Assembly: GCA_016788635.1 (NCBI GenBank)
Contig: JAEUSU010000028.1
Coordinates: 92,936 to 156,935, forward strand
DNA length: 64,000 nt
Source: Flavobacteriales bacterium
GTDB lineage: Bacteria > Bacteroidota > Bacteroidia > Flavobacteriales_F > PHOS-HE28
Direction of reading: 5' to 3'
The translations under genes and the position numbers were made by a program. The notes under the pieces are model-generated. The model was not told the DNA's origin and made no database searches. It saw nothing but the letters and a program-made list of their open reading frames with translations. Positions 14,969 to 23,596 of this stretch are shown here, one piece after another (position 1 is the stretch's first letter; every line of letters begins with the position of its first letter).

Positions 14969-15666
14969 TCCTCGTTCCGGTCCTGTTCTTCCTCCTTCCG
15001 TTGGTGGCCGGTGCCATGGTGCGTGTCATACAACCCAGTGCGCCCTGGCTCAGGCTCCTTCTCTCCTTCAGCGGGGCCTTCCTGCTGGGGGTCGTATTCC
15101 TGCACATGCTTCCCGAACTCTATGAGGAGGAAGGGGCCGGAATAGGCCTGTGGTTGTTGGCTGGTTTCCTGTTCCAGGTGGTTTTGGAATTCTTCAGTCA
15201 CGGCATTGAGCATGGGCACATCCACTTGCATGGTGCACGCGGGCTCGCCCTTCCATTGGCCACCCTGATCAGCCTCTGCCTCCACTCCTTCACGGAAGGC
15301 ATGCCCTTCGCAGATCCTGCCGTTGCGGGCAACATGCCATTCCTGCTCGGGGTGCTCCTGCACAAGATGCCCATGGCCATCGCGCTCGCTGCGGTGCTTC
15401 AGCGTTCCGGTGGCACAGGCTGGTCAGGATGGTTCATGCTGGTGATCTTCGCGCTGGCCGCTCCGGCGGGTATTCTCGTGGGCGATCTGGCCCGTGGGGC
15501 CATGGACGGACACCTACTCCATCGCATGCTCGGGCTGGCCATCGGCATGCTGCTTCACATCAGCACCACCATCATCTTCGAAAGCGCACCGGAGCACCGC
15601 TTCAACGCCGCTCGCTTCGCCGCCGTGATCGTGGGCGCCGCCATCGCGCTGCTCCTGGTCCATTGA
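14965..15666 (+). CDS. ZIP family divalent metal transporter
   Basis: The 233-residue product has about seven hydrophobic segments. The two metal-binding helices show HSFTEGMP (canonical HxxxEG) and HKMPMAIALA. A histidine-rich loop, HGIEHGHIHLHG, lies between the third and fourth segments, as is usual for ZIP proteins. The expected role is uptake of zinc or a related metal across the inner membrane. The second metal motif has Met-Ala where many members have Glu-Gly (HKMPMA rather than HExPEG), which may alter metal preference. It overlaps the methyltransferase gene by four bases. Confidence 0.88.
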   Translation: MILVPVLFFLLPLVAGAMVRVIQPSAPWLRLLLSFSGAFLLGVVFLHMLPELYEEEGAGIGLWLLAGFLFQVVLEFFSHGIEHGHIHLHGARGLALPLATLISLCLHSFTEGMPFADPAVAGNMPFLLGVLLHKMPMAIALAAVLQRSGGTGWSGWFMLVIFALAAPAGILVGDLARGAMDGHLLHRMLGLAIGMLLHISTTIIFESAPEHRFNAARFAAVIVGAAIALLLVH

Positions 15667-15707
15667 CCTTTCCTTCGGCACGTGCAATATGCATGTCTTC
15701 ATGTCGT

Positions 15708-15731
15708 TACTTTGCCATTCAAAGTACTTTG
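15708..15731 (+). promoter_or_regulatory. Perfect inverted-repeat operator overlapping the -7 region of the 15735 operon
   Basis: TACTTTG (15708-15714) and CAAAGTA (15720-15726) form a perfect 7-base inverted repeat with a 5-base spacer. A third copy, TACTTTG (15725-15731), overlaps its right edge and ends three bases before ATG 15735. The half-site is itself a -7-like sequence. The second gene of the operon encodes a winged-helix regulator, so autoregulation is likely. Confidence 0.5.
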
Positions 15732-15734
15732 CAC

Positions 15735-16388
15735 ATGAACGAACCGAACCCTGCCTTGGAACTGGCCCGCATCCGGGGCCTGATGGACCGTAGCACCCGC
15801 TTCCTGAGCCTGAGCGGGCTCAGCGGCATTTGGGCGGGCCTTATGGCGCTTGGTGGCGCGCTCGCCGCACATCGCTACATCACTGCATTCACGGCACCAC
15901 AGCACGACCCGATCACCTATGGACCTGTCCGTGGGGATCAGCACTACGAAGGCCTGCTGTGGACACTTGTCACGCTGGCCGCATTGGTCCTGGTCACGGC
16001 CTTGCTCGGTGCGTTCTGGTTCACATGGCGAAGGGCAAGTCGATCGGGTACGGATCTCTGGGATGCAAGTGCCCGGCGATTGCTGGTCAATCTGGCATTA
16101 CCCCTCATTGCCGGAGGACTGTACTGTCTCGCGCTGCTCTGGCATGGGCTGCCTGGAACAGCGATGGCCGCCACGCTGGTGTTCTATGGACTGGCATTGC
16201 TGAATGCGAGCAAGTACACGCTTGATGAGATCCGCTGGCTGGGCCTGAGCGAAGCGGCCCTTGGGGTGATGGCGGCCTTCTGGCCTTCGGTCGGGCTCTT
16301 CTTCTGGGGGCTGGGGTTCGGGGTCCTGCACATCGTTTACGGAGCCCTCATGTACATGAGGTACGAACGGACGCAAGCTTCAGCATGA
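15735..16388 (+). CDS. Integral membrane protein, unknown function
   Basis: The 217-residue product has a short cytosolic N-terminus (MNEPNPALELARIRGLMDRS) and about five to six hydrophobic segments: around the GLSGIWAGLMALGGALAA stretch, then LLWTLVTLAALVLVTALLGAF, LALPLIAGGLYCLALLW and two near the C-terminus. No transport motif was seen. It begins three bases after an operator-like repeat and its stop overlaps the start of the winged-helix gene (ATGA 16385-16388). Pairs of such a membrane protein with a small winged-helix regulator recur in Bacteroidota; the membrane partner may sense a signal or control the regulator. Confidence 0.75.
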   Translation: MNEPNPALELARIRGLMDRSTRFLSLSGLSGIWAGLMALGGALAAHRYITAFTAPQHDPITYGPVRGDQHYEGLLWTLVTLAALVLVTALLGAFWFTWRRASRSGTDLWDASARRLLVNLALPLIAGGLYCLALLWHGLPGTAMAATLVFYGLALLNASKYTLDEIRWLGLSEAALGVMAAFWPSVGLFFWGLGFGVLHIVYGALMYMRYERTQASA

Positions 16389-16672
16389 TCGAGCAGCTCA
16401 ACAAAGCTTTCGAGAGCCGGGTCCGGTTGGGCATCATGGCGGTGCTCGTGGTGAACGAGTGGGTGGACCATGCGCAATTGAAGGAACTGCTTGGCGTTAC
16501 CGATGGCAACCTCGCCAGCCACTTGTCCGCTTTGGAAGAACTGAAGTACGTGCAGGTCCGCAAACGTTTCGTCGGCAAACGTCCGAACACCAGCTACAAA
16601 GCCAGCTCAAACGGCACGCGCGCCTTCCGCGACCACCTCGACGCCATCGAACGCCTAATACCCAAACCCTGA
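16385..16672 (+). CDS. Winged-helix transcriptional regulator (MarR/ArsR-like, HTH_27 type)
   Basis: The 95-residue product is almost entirely a winged helix. FESRVRLGIMAVLVVNEWVD is followed by a recognition region, LKELLGVTDGNLASHLSALEE, and a wing with KRFVGKRPNTSYKAS. This size and pattern fit one-domain regulators that bind DNA as dimers. It is translationally coupled to the preceding membrane protein and precedes a DUF4173-type membrane protein by three bases. The inverted repeat at 15708-15726 is its best candidate target. The effector is unknown. Confidence 0.85.
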   Translation: MIEQLNKAFESRVRLGIMAVLVVNEWVDHAQLKELLGVTDGNLASHLSALEELKYVQVRKRFVGKRPNTSYKASSNGTRAFRDHLDAIERLIPKP

Positions 16673-16675
16673 TAC

Positions 16676-18235
16676 ATGAAACCCATAGCCTGCTGGATCC
16701 AGTCACGGTCCACGCTCATCATCGTGCTGCTCATGGCCGTCATCTTCGACAGGCTATTCTACCAGATGAGCCTTGGGCTGAACCTGGCATTCTTCTCGTT
16801 CCTGATCGTGATGCTCACTTTGTACCGCATCGGGTGGAAGGACCTTACACGACCAGCGCGATGGGCCATGACCGGTGCGCTCCTCGCCGCTGCCATGGTG
16901 GTTGTTCACAACAGCATCATTGCGCCCATCATGACCGTGCTGGCGCTGCTTGCGTTCAGCGCGCTGGCGCACGAACGCGCCCTGCGGAGCCTGCCTTTTG
17001 CCATAGCATCATTGCTTTCGAACTACTTGAGCCTCCCTATGGCCGTTCTCAATGGGACCGGTGACCTCATACCCCAGCGAGGTGTGGCCCGCAGCAGCTG
17101 GCGATGGGCACGGTTGTGTGTGATCCCTATCGTTGTGCTCGCTCTCTTCTTCCAACTCTACCGCGTGGGCAATCCGAAGTTCGACCACCTTACCGCAGGT
17201 TTCCTCGATGGGTTGTGGGATGCGATCGCACAGTTGTTCGAGTTCGTCTTCACCCCCCGCATGCTGTTCTTCCTCTTCGGGCTATTCGCTTGCGCCGGGT
17301 TGCTTTTCCGCTTCGCGCCCGACCTGGTAGCGCAATGGGAGAACGGCTTCAGTGACAGTATGCGCCGGATGCGCGCCAGACGGCCACATTGGCTGGCACC
17401 CCTGGCCATGGACCCGCTGGAAAGAGAGCGCCGCCGTGGCGTGGTGCTGCTCGCATTGGTGAACGCACTGTTGTTGATGGTGAACCTCATCGACATCGAA
17501 TGGGTGTGGATCGGTTTCGAGGTGCCGGATGGCTTCAGCTTGAAGCAATTCGTGCACGAAGGCACATGGGCGCTCATCTTCAGCATCCTGCTCAGCATGA
17601 TGGTGGTGCTGTGGTTCTTCCGCGGCAACCAGAACTTCTACTGGCGCAATGTGTGGTTGAAGCGCCTGGCCTTGATGTGGGTGGCTCAGAACGCCGTGCT
17701 GGCGGTGTCAGTCTTCCTTCGCAACTGGCACTATATCAGCTTCCACGGGCTCGCATACAAACGCATCGGGGTCATCGTCTTCCTGGCGCTCGTGGTGGTG
17801 GGGCTCGTCACTCTCTTCATGAAGGTGAAGGGGCAGCGCTCATTCTACTACCTGGTGCGCGTGAACACCTGGGCGGCCTTCGCCGTGCTCATCGGCCTCA
17901 CCACGGTGGATTGGGACAGCTTCATAGTGCGCGTGAACCTGGAACACAGCAACCCCGGCGAGATCGACATCGACAATTACCTGGCCATGAGCGACAAGGT
18001 GCTGCCGTTGCTCTACACGGACCTGGACCTGGTGGAACGTCAGATGGCCCGCCACAAGCACAACCGTGTGCGCTGGGTGGAAAGCCTCGATCCGGAGGAG
18101 TTCCGCAGGGCGCTCGACCGCAAGCGCGATGCCTTCCTCACGCGCCACACTGCGCAATACTGGCAGGAATGGACCTGGGCTGATGCACGAACGTTCGCGG
18201 CATTGAAGGATATGGGCATCGTACCGGTAAGATGA
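16676..18235 (+). CDS. Polytopic membrane protein (DUF4173/DUF4153-like)
   Basis: The 519-residue product has about ten to eleven predicted membrane helices, then a soluble C-terminal tail. The tail has FIVRVNLEHSNPGEIDIDNYLAMSD and VLPLLYTDLDLVERQ, a layout typical of DUF4173/DUF4153 proteins, which have no known activity. It starts three bases after the winged-helix gene and its stop overlaps the next gene by four bases (18232-18235), so it is the third member of the 15735-18924 operon. The operon as a whole looks like a regulated envelope function. Confidence 0.75.
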   Translation: MKPIACWIQSRSTLIIVLLMAVIFDRLFYQMSLGLNLAFFSFLIVMLTLYRIGWKDLTRPARWAMTGALLAAAMVVVHNSIIAPIMTVLALLAFSALAHERALRSLPFAIASLLSNYLSLPMAVLNGTGDLIPQRGVARSSWRWARLCVIPIVVLALFFQLYRVGNPKFDHLTAGFLDGLWDAIAQLFEFVFTPRMLFFLFGLFACAGLLFRFAPDLVAQWENGFSDSMRRMRARRPHWLAPLAMDPLERERRRGVVLLALVNALLLMVNLIDIEWVWIGFEVPDGFSLKQFVHEGTWALIFSILLSMMVVLWFFRGNQNFYWRNVWLKRLALMWVAQNAVLAVSVFLRNWHYISFHGLAYKRIGVIVFLALVVVGLVTLFMKVKGQRSFYYLVRVNTWAAFAVLIGLTTVDWDSFIVRVNLEHSNPGEIDIDNYLAMSDKVLPLLYTDLDLVERQMARHKHNRVRWVESLDPEEFRRALDRKRDAFLTRHTAQYWQEWTWADARTFAALKDMGIVPVR

Positions 18236-18924
18236 GACCTGGGGCGGACGTTCTCCGCGCGCTGCCGTGGATGAGCGCCTTCTTCATCGCCATGGCCTAT
18301 CTGGAAAGCGCGGTGGTGGTTTATGCGCGCGCGCTCTATTACCCCAACGGATTCGCATTTCCATTGGTCACCATGGAACGCTCACTGGTCATGACCGAGC
18401 TGTGGCGTGAAGTGGCCACCCTGCTCATGCTGCTCGCACCCGCAGCGCTGGTCACGCGATCGGCACTTCAACGGTTCGCGTGGTTCTGTTATGGCTTCGG
18501 GCTGTGGGACATCTTTTATTATGTGTGGTTGAAAGTGCTGCTCGGCTGGCCGGAAAACCTCGCCACATGGGACCTGCTCTTCCTTGTTCCCCTACCGTGG
18601 GTGGGCCCTGTCTGGGCACCATGCCTCATCTCCTTGGGCCTCATCTCCCTTGGCTTGGTCACGCTTGCACGATCAACGCATCGTCCGCACTGGCGCATAT
18701 CCCGGAGTGAATGGCTCCTTCTCATTGCAGGAGCCATCGTGCTGTTGACCTCGTTGATGCTGGACCCCTATCAGCAGGGGGTCACGATGCGGTCGCTATT
18801 TGACACTGGCGATGCGGAGGTGCTTCACTCCTATGTTCCGGCACACTTCCCCTGGCTGCTCTTCCTTGCCGGCTGTGCCATTGGAACGGCCGGGCTGCTA
18901 AGAATTGCCGTACGCAAGGCATAG
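18232..18924 (+). CDS. Integral membrane protein, unknown function
   Basis: The 230-residue product has about six hydrophobic segments. Tryptophans and prolines are concentrated in a WDLLFLVPLPWVGPVWAP loop. No enzyme or transport motif was recognised. Its ATG overlaps the stop of the DUF4173-like gene (ATGA), so it is the last member of the four-gene operon. The downstream sequence to 19013 has an inverted pair (GCGGTT with AACCGC) but no clear T-run. Confidence 0.7.
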   Translation: MRPGADVLRALPWMSAFFIAMAYLESAVVVYARALYYPNGFAFPLVTMERSLVMTELWREVATLLMLLAPAALVTRSALQRFAWFCYGFGLWDIFYYVWLKVLLGWPENLATWDLLFLVPLPWVGPVWAPCLISLGLISLGLVTLARSTHRPHWRISRSEWLLLIAGAIVLLTSLMLDPYQQGVTMRSLFDTGDAEVLHSYVPAHFPWLLFLAGCAIGTAGLLRIAVRKA

Positions 18925-19013
18925 GCTGCGGTTGCCTTCCTGCGGGCCGCGTCATTGTTCAAAAAACCGCAACCCAGTTGGCGCAACTCCGTTGAAAGCG
19001 TGCGTCAATACCT

Positions 19014-19337
19014 ATGAGCAACAAGACCAATATGATCGCTGAGACAAGGTCATTCGTTCGATTGGGACTGCTGGCCTTCATTGGATTCGGTTTTTATTAC
19101 GCCCACTTACTGCTGGGTTTTGTGGGGAACCAGGTGCTGGCTGCCGCTCTGGCGGTCAGCTTCCTGCTTTGCGCGTTGCCACTGCCCATCATTGCCATGG
19201 GCAACCGAAAGCTGTTCGCTGAGCTCGGTTCAGGGGGCAAGGCCATTCTGAACGCAGCCACCATCCTCACCCTGCTTCATCACTTCCTGCTCACCTTTCT
19301 CTTCCTGATGTTCGTTGGGCGGACAGGGGAATTTTAA
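19014..19337 (+). CDS. Small membrane protein, unknown function
   Basis: The 107-residue product has three hydrophobic segments (FVRLGLLAFIGFGFYYAHLL; VLAAALAVSFLLCALPLPII; ILTLLHHFLLTFLFLMFV) and a short polar C-terminus. No family was recognised. An 89-base gap separates it from the preceding operon, and a stem-loop starts immediately after its stop codon. Confidence 0.6.
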   Translation: MSNKTNMIAETRSFVRLGLLAFIGFGFYYAHLLLGFVGNQVLAAALAVSFLLCALPLPIIAMGNRKLFAELGSGGKAILNAATILTLLHHFLLTFLFLMFVGRTGEF

Positions 19338-19514
19338 CCGATCGCAACCCGTGCACCGGGTTGATCGTTGGAACGCCAGGTCCGGGAAGGACCGATGACA
19401 AACCCGGTCGGGGGCACTGAAAGCCACAGCGCAGAAAAAGCCCCGGCCAGGCCCGTAAGCCTGTCGATCGGGAAAACCGTGAAGCGCGCCCCGTAAGGCG
19501 CGCTTCGCCTTTTT
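19338..19514 (+). ncRNA. Structured intergenic region, candidate small RNA
   Basis: Between the small membrane gene and priA lie several predicted stems. They are a long hairpin 19339-19367 (CGATC...GATCG with AACCC/GGGTT), GGTCC/GGACC around 19380, GGTC-GGGGC paired with GCCCC-GGCC across about 19406-19449, and CAGGC/GCCTG at 19448-19463. A strong hairpin 19481-19506 follows, with a T-run at 19509-19513. The last two hairpins share the loop CCGTAA. No open reading frame or known RNA core (tRNA, SRP, RNase P, tmRNA) was recognised. Confidence 0.35.
19481..19514 (+). terminator. Rho-independent terminator before priA
   Basis: GAAGCGCGCC pairs with GGCGCGCTTC around the loop CCGTAA, followed by GCC and a run of five T. 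Confidence 0.85.
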
Positions 19515-19535
19515 CCATGGTCGCCCACATTGGGA

Positions 19536-19543
19536 TAAACTTG
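19536..19543 (+). promoter_or_regulatory. -7-like element TAAACTTG, 5 bases before the priA start
   Basis: It differs from TAnnTTTG at one position. Its closeness to GTG 19549 implies a leaderless or near-leaderless priA transcript. Confidence 0.4.
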
Positions 19544-19548
19544 TCCCG

Positions 19549-21999
19549 GTGGCAGAGCGATACGTGGACGTCATATTGCCCCTGGCGGTGCCGGGGATCT
19601 ATACCTATGCGGTACCTGAGGGTTTGGCCCCTCTGCCCGGCGCGCGTGTGGTGGTGCCCTTTGGTACGGGGCGCAAGTTGTACTCCGCGTTGGTCCATCG
19701 CTGCCATGAAGAGCCCCCGGCTGTTCGCCGACCGCGCACCATACTTTCCGTTCTGGACGAGCACCCTTTGGTTCGCCGCTCCGAGCTGGAGCACTGGCAG
19801 GCGCTCGCAGCACATTACATGTGCAACCCTGGCGAGGTCATGATCGCTGCGCTGCCTGGAGCACTTGTGCTCAGCAGTGAGACCCGTCTCATGGCCTCGC
19901 ACCAGTCCACCCCAGGCGACCTGGACAGCCGCCAGACCGCGCTGCTCCACGTGCTGCAGGAGCGGCATGTCCTTACCATGTCTGAAGTGGGTGAAGTGTT
20001 GGGTCTGAAAGACCCGGCATCCTTGGTAGGGCGCATGATGGATCGCGGCCTGCTCTTATTGGAAGAGGAACTTCAGCAGGGTTACAAGCCGCGCACCGAG
20101 CGTTTCGTCCGCCTTGCGCCCGAGGCTTCCTCCGAGGCTGCCCTGCAGGCCTGGTTCGACCAGTTGGAGAAGGCGCCCAAACAATTACATGCGTTGATGC
20201 GGTTCATTGAACTGAGCCGGTGTTTGACCGATGAGCCGAGATCTGTTCGGAGGCAGGAATTACTGGCCAGTGCTGGCATTACACCGGGTGTGTTGAACGC
20301 CCTTGTGCAGAAGGGACTTTTCGTGATCGAAGACCGCGCACCGGATGCGGCGGCCGCCACTCCAGGCAGTACCGATGGTCCTGTGCTGAGCCCTGCCCAA
20401 GGGCGGACACTGGAAGGAATTCGTGAGGCTTGGAAGGACCATGCCGTAACCCTCCTGCAAGGGGTAACTGCATCAGGTAAAACGGAGATCTACATTGAAC
20501 TGGTGCGGGAATTGATCGCGCAAGGCAGGCAGGTGCTCTACCTTCTACCGGAGATCGCGCTTACCACACAGGTCATCACAAGGCTGCGCAGGTACTTCGG
20601 TGAACAGGTGGCCGTCTATCACAGCCGACTAACCCAACGTGAACGATCGGAACTCTGGATGCGGATGCTGGACGACCAGGCCGCACCCGCCATCGTGCTC
20701 GGTGCTCGGTCGGCCATGTTCCTACCATTTCGTGACCTGGGGCTCATCGTGGTGGATGAGGAGCATGACCCCAGCTATAAGCAGCATGATCCTGCACCGC
20801 GCTATCATGCGCGTGACATGGCGATCATGCTGGCCGGCATCCACGGGGCGAAGGTCGTGCTGGGCTCTGCCACACCATCCATGGAAAGCCTGCACCAAGC
20901 GCATCAGGGCAAATACGGACATGTGGTACTGAACGTGCGTTATGGAGATGCCACACGAACGAACGTGGTACGCATTGACCTGCGGGATGCACACCGACGG
21001 AAGCAGATGCGGGGCAATTTCTCCACCACCCTGCTGGATGCCATGCAGGCCGCGCTGGCCCGAAAGGAACAGGTCATCATATTCCAGAACCGGCGCGGCT
21101 ATGCCCCGGTATGGCAATGCGAGACCTGCGGCTGGGTGCCAGAATGCGACCAGTGCGATGCGAGCCTCACCTACCACAAGCACGACCACACCTTGCGGTG
21201 CCACTACTGTGGCAGGACCTACCCACCTCCATCCGCCTGCGGTTCCTGCGGAGGCCGCCGGTTGCGCATGCTTGGCTTGGGCACCGAGAAGATCGAAGAG
21301 GAGCTTCAACTACTGCTGCCCGAAGCGCGCATCGCGCGCATGGACCAGGATAGCACACGTGGCAGGCATGCCTTCGAGCGGCTGCTGGACCGATTTGCTT
21401 CCGGCCAGGTGGATGTCCTGGTCGGGACCCAAATGGTCACCAAGGGCCTGGACCTCGAGCGGGTCAGTGTGGTCGGCATCCTGCATGCGGAGAACCTCAT
21501 GCGGCACCCGGACTTCCGCGCGCACGAAAGAGCGTTCCAACTGATGGCGCAAGTGGCCGGCAGGGCTGGGCGGCGCGGAGATCAAGGCACCTTGTTCATT
21601 CAGGCAAGGGACATTCACCACCCGCTGCTGGAGCTTGTGGTGGCCGGCGATGTGGAAGGTTTCCATCAGCGTGAACTGGAACATCGGCGCGCCCACGGCT
21701 ATCCACCCTTCACGCGCCTGGTGCGCTTGACGCTGAAGCATCGCTCGGAAGAGCGCGTTCAACGAACGGCCGATGCCCTGTACACCCGGCTCCTCGACCT
21801 GCCGGGCATCGGCTTGCTGGGCCCGGAGGCTCCTCCGGTCTCCAGGATCCGCGACCTTCACCTGCGACAGATATTGGTGAAGCTGCCCCGTGCTGGCTAC
21901 AGGGTCACCAAGGAGCGACTTTCTGGAACGATGGACCGCTTATTCGCTGAGACCGAGCACCGGCCTGTCCGGCTGGTGATCGACGTGGACCCCTACTGA
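19549..21999 (+). CDS. priA: Primosomal protein N' (replication restart helicase PriA)
   Basis: The 816-residue product has the N-terminal 3'BD domain (YVDVILPLAVPGIYTYAVPEG). A superfamily 2 helicase core follows with Walker A GVTASGKTEIY (about 305) and the DEEH box VVDEEHDPSYKQHD (about 400). The zinc-binding module lies at about 523-575 with CETCGW, CDQCD, CHYC and CGSCGG. The C-terminal helicase lobe has TQMVTKGLDLERVSVVGIL and GRAGRRGDQG. PriA recognises stalled forks and reloads the replicative helicase. The start is GTG 19549, since MAERYVDV is the conserved N-terminus. Its last seven bases overlap the 3' end of the convergent pseudouridine synthase gene, leaving no room for a terminator. 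Confidence 0.96.
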   Translation: MAERYVDVILPLAVPGIYTYAVPEGLAPLPGARVVVPFGTGRKLYSALVHRCHEEPPAVRRPRTILSVLDEHPLVRRSELEHWQALAAHYMCNPGEVMIAALPGALVLSSETRLMASHQSTPGDLDSRQTALLHVLQERHVLTMSEVGEVLGLKDPASLVGRMMDRGLLLLEEELQQGYKPRTERFVRLAPEASSEAALQAWFDQLEKAPKQLHALMRFIELSRCLTDEPRSVRRQELLASAGITPGVLNALVQKGLFVIEDRAPDAAAATPGSTDGPVLSPAQGRTLEGIREAWKDHAVTLLQGVTASGKTEIYIELVRELIAQGRQVLYLLPEIALTTQVITRLRRYFGEQVAVYHSRLTQRERSELWMRMLDDQAAPAIVLGARSAMFLPFRDLGLIVVDEEHDPSYKQHDPAPRYHARDMAIMLAGIHGAKVVLGSATPSMESLHQAHQGKYGHVVLNVRYGDATRTNVVRIDLRDAHRRKQMRGNFSTTLLDAMQAALARKEQVIIFQNRRGYAPVWQCETCGWVPECDQCDASLTYHKHDHTLRCHYCGRTYPPPSACGSCGGRRLRMLGLGTEKIEEELQLLLPEARIARMDQDSTRGRHAFERLLDRFASGQVDVLVGTQMVTKGLDLERVSVVGILHAENLMRHPDFRAHERAFQLMAQVAGRAGRRGDQGTLFIQARDIHHPLLELVVAGDVEGFHQRELEHRRAHGYPPFTRLVRLTLKHRSEERVQRTADALYTRLLDLPGIGLLGPEAPPVSRIRDLHLRQILVKLPRAGYRVTKERLSGTMDRLFAETEHRPVRLVIDVDPY

Positions 22000-22661
22000 C
22001 CTGAGGCCCCCATGACTTTCCAAATACCATGCGCTGGCGGCTCACAGCGCAACACCATGGGTCGTTCGGCGAACGGATGGGGCAATGTCAATTCCAGCGC
22101 ATGCAAGGCAATACCAGGCATGCGCGCCGGGCGGCGGGCTCCGTACTTCACATCTCCGTGGACCGGATGACCTGCTGCGGCAAGTTGCGCTCGTATTTGA
22201 TGGAAGCGCCCACCCTCTGGACGGACCTCGACCAGTGTGTAGCGGTCCCCCTGTCTTACGGGGTTGACGTTTAGAACAGACTGACGTTCTTGGTCACCCC
22301 CCTGCACCACACGGGCCTTCCTGGAACGTGGATCATGCTGGAGGTTGTGACGCAACACACTGCACTCGGTAAAATGCCCCTCCACAACAGCCAGATAGAC
22401 CTTGGTCACCCGGCATTCACGGAACAACGCCGTAGATCGTTTCATGGCCTCCATGGTCCTTGCCAATAGCATGACCCCGCTCACCGGACGATCCAGCCGG
22501 TGAGGAGGGTCGATCAATTCCGCGCCGACGAGCTCCCCGATGGTGGGCGCCCTGCTGGGGTCCTTCTGGGATGGCACACCGGCAGGTTTGTATACGCCCA
22601 GGAAATGTTCGTCCCGGTGGATGATCCGGGGCGCATCGACCTCAATACTGTTCTTGCTCAT
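21993..22661 (-). CDS. RluA family pseudouridine synthase (no S4 domain)
   Basis: The 222-residue product carries the catalytic segment [17 protein letters not shown] with Asp57 as the predicted nucleophile. It also has the substrate-binding pieces [12 protein letters not shown] and [24 protein letters not shown]. It is a short RluA-type enzyme without the S4 RNA-binding domain and probably isomerises a uridine in rRNA or tRNA; which site cannot be told. ATG 22661 ([18 protein letters not shown]) is preferred. It lies inside the 3' end of panB (20-base overlap), so the two genes form one transcript, with translational coupling likely. Confidence 0.88.
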   Translation of the reverse strand: MSKNSIEVDAPRIIHRDEHFLGVYKPAGVPSQKDPSRAPTIGELVGAELIDPPHRLDRPVSGVMLLARTMEAMKRSTALFRECRVTKVYLAVVEGHFTECSVLRHNLQHDPRSRKARVVQGGDQERQSVLNVNPVRQGDRYTLVEVRPEGGRFHQIRAQLAAAGHPVHGDVKYGARRPARMPGIALHALELTLPHPFAERPMVLRCEPPAHGIWKVMGASGQ

Positions 22662-23457
22662 TCGGGAAGGAGCGCGCGCGCACATCAGCAATGTAACGCG
22701 TGACCGCTGAGGTGATCACCTCGTGCAGATCGGCATACCGCCGCAGAAAGCGCGGGTTGAATTCCGTGTTGATGCCCAACATGTCGTGTAGCACGAGCAC
22801 CTGTCCGTCCACCTCACTGCCCGCACCGATACCGATCACCGGGATCTGTACACTGCGTGCTACCTCACCGGCCAGCACAGCAGGTATCTTCTCCAACACC
22901 AACGCGAAGCATCCCGCTTCTTCCAAAAGCTTCGCATCCTCGCGCAAGCGTCGGGCCTCGGCCTCTTCCTGCGCACGCACCACATAGGTGCCGAACTTGT
23001 ATATGCTCTGCGGGGTCAGTCCCAAATGGCCCATTACCGGTATGCCGGCTGTTAGGATGCGTTCCACCGAACCGATCACCTCCCGGCCCCCTTCGAGCTT
23101 CACGGCATGGGCACCGCTTTCCTTCATGATCCGTATGGCCGAATTGAGCGCACCTTTGCTGTTGCCCTGATAAGTCCCGAACGGCAGGTCCACCACCACC
23201 AAGGCACGCTCCACCCCTCTGACCACACTGCCGGCGTGGTAGATCATCTGGTCCAGGGTGATGGGCAGGGTGGTCTCATGACCGGCCATCACATTGCTGG
23301 CCGAGTCGCCCACGAGGATCACATCCGTTCCCGCTCCATCCACCAGCCGGGCCATGGAATAGTCATAGGCGGTCAGCATGGATATCCGCACACCCCGTTG
23401 CTTCATCTCCTGCAACACATGGGTGGTCACACGCTTCACGTTCTTCTGGGGTGCCAT
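22642..23457 (-). CDS. panB: 3-methyl-2-oxobutanoate hydroxymethyltransferase
   Basis: The 271-residue product, of normal family length, has [82 protein letters not shown] and [12 protein letters not shown]. These are the conserved segments of PanB, including the Asp residues that hold the metal (in VGDS and VVDLP) and the catalytic Glu in LEKIP. PanB converts 3-methyl-2-oxobutanoate to ketopantoate, the first committed step of pantothenate and coenzyme A synthesis. It heads a two-gene unit with the pseudouridine synthase, with which it shares 20 bases. Confidence 0.96.
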   Translation of the reverse strand: MAPQKNVKRVTTHVLQEMKQRGVRISMLTAYDYSMARLVDGAGTDVILVGDSASNVMAGHETTLPITLDQMIYHAGSVVRGVERALVVVDLPFGTYQGNSKGALNSAIRIMKESGAHAVKLEGGREVIGSVERILTAGIPVMGHLGLTPQSIYKFGTYVVRAQEEAEARRLREDAKLLEEAGCFALVLEKIPAVLAGEVARSVQIPVIGIGAGSEVDGQVLVLHDMLGINTEFNPRFLRRYADLHEVITSAVTRYIADVRARSFPNEQEQY

Positions 23458-23573
23458 GGATCGGGTTCTGGGCCAAAGCTACGGGGCAGGAACGGCCGGA
23501 AGGGCCGCTCCCCCGATGTGAGGAACGGGGCAGACCGTGCGATGAACGGCAGGTCAGGTGCGCTAGCCCCGGC

Positions 23574-23581
23574 TATCTTTG
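23574..23581 (+). promoter_or_regulatory. Exact TAnnTTTG -7 element (TATCTTTG)
   Basis: It lies 15 bases upstream of ATG 23597, the start of the lipoprotein gene. Confidence 0.5.
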
Positions 23582-23596
23582 GCCACCCATCGCACG

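Noticed and set aside
19375..19440. Cobalamin riboswitch or SRP core (AGGTCCGGGAAGGACC, GGCACTGAAAGCCAC)
   Set aside because: The motifs are only partial, in the wrong order, and the downstream gene is priA.
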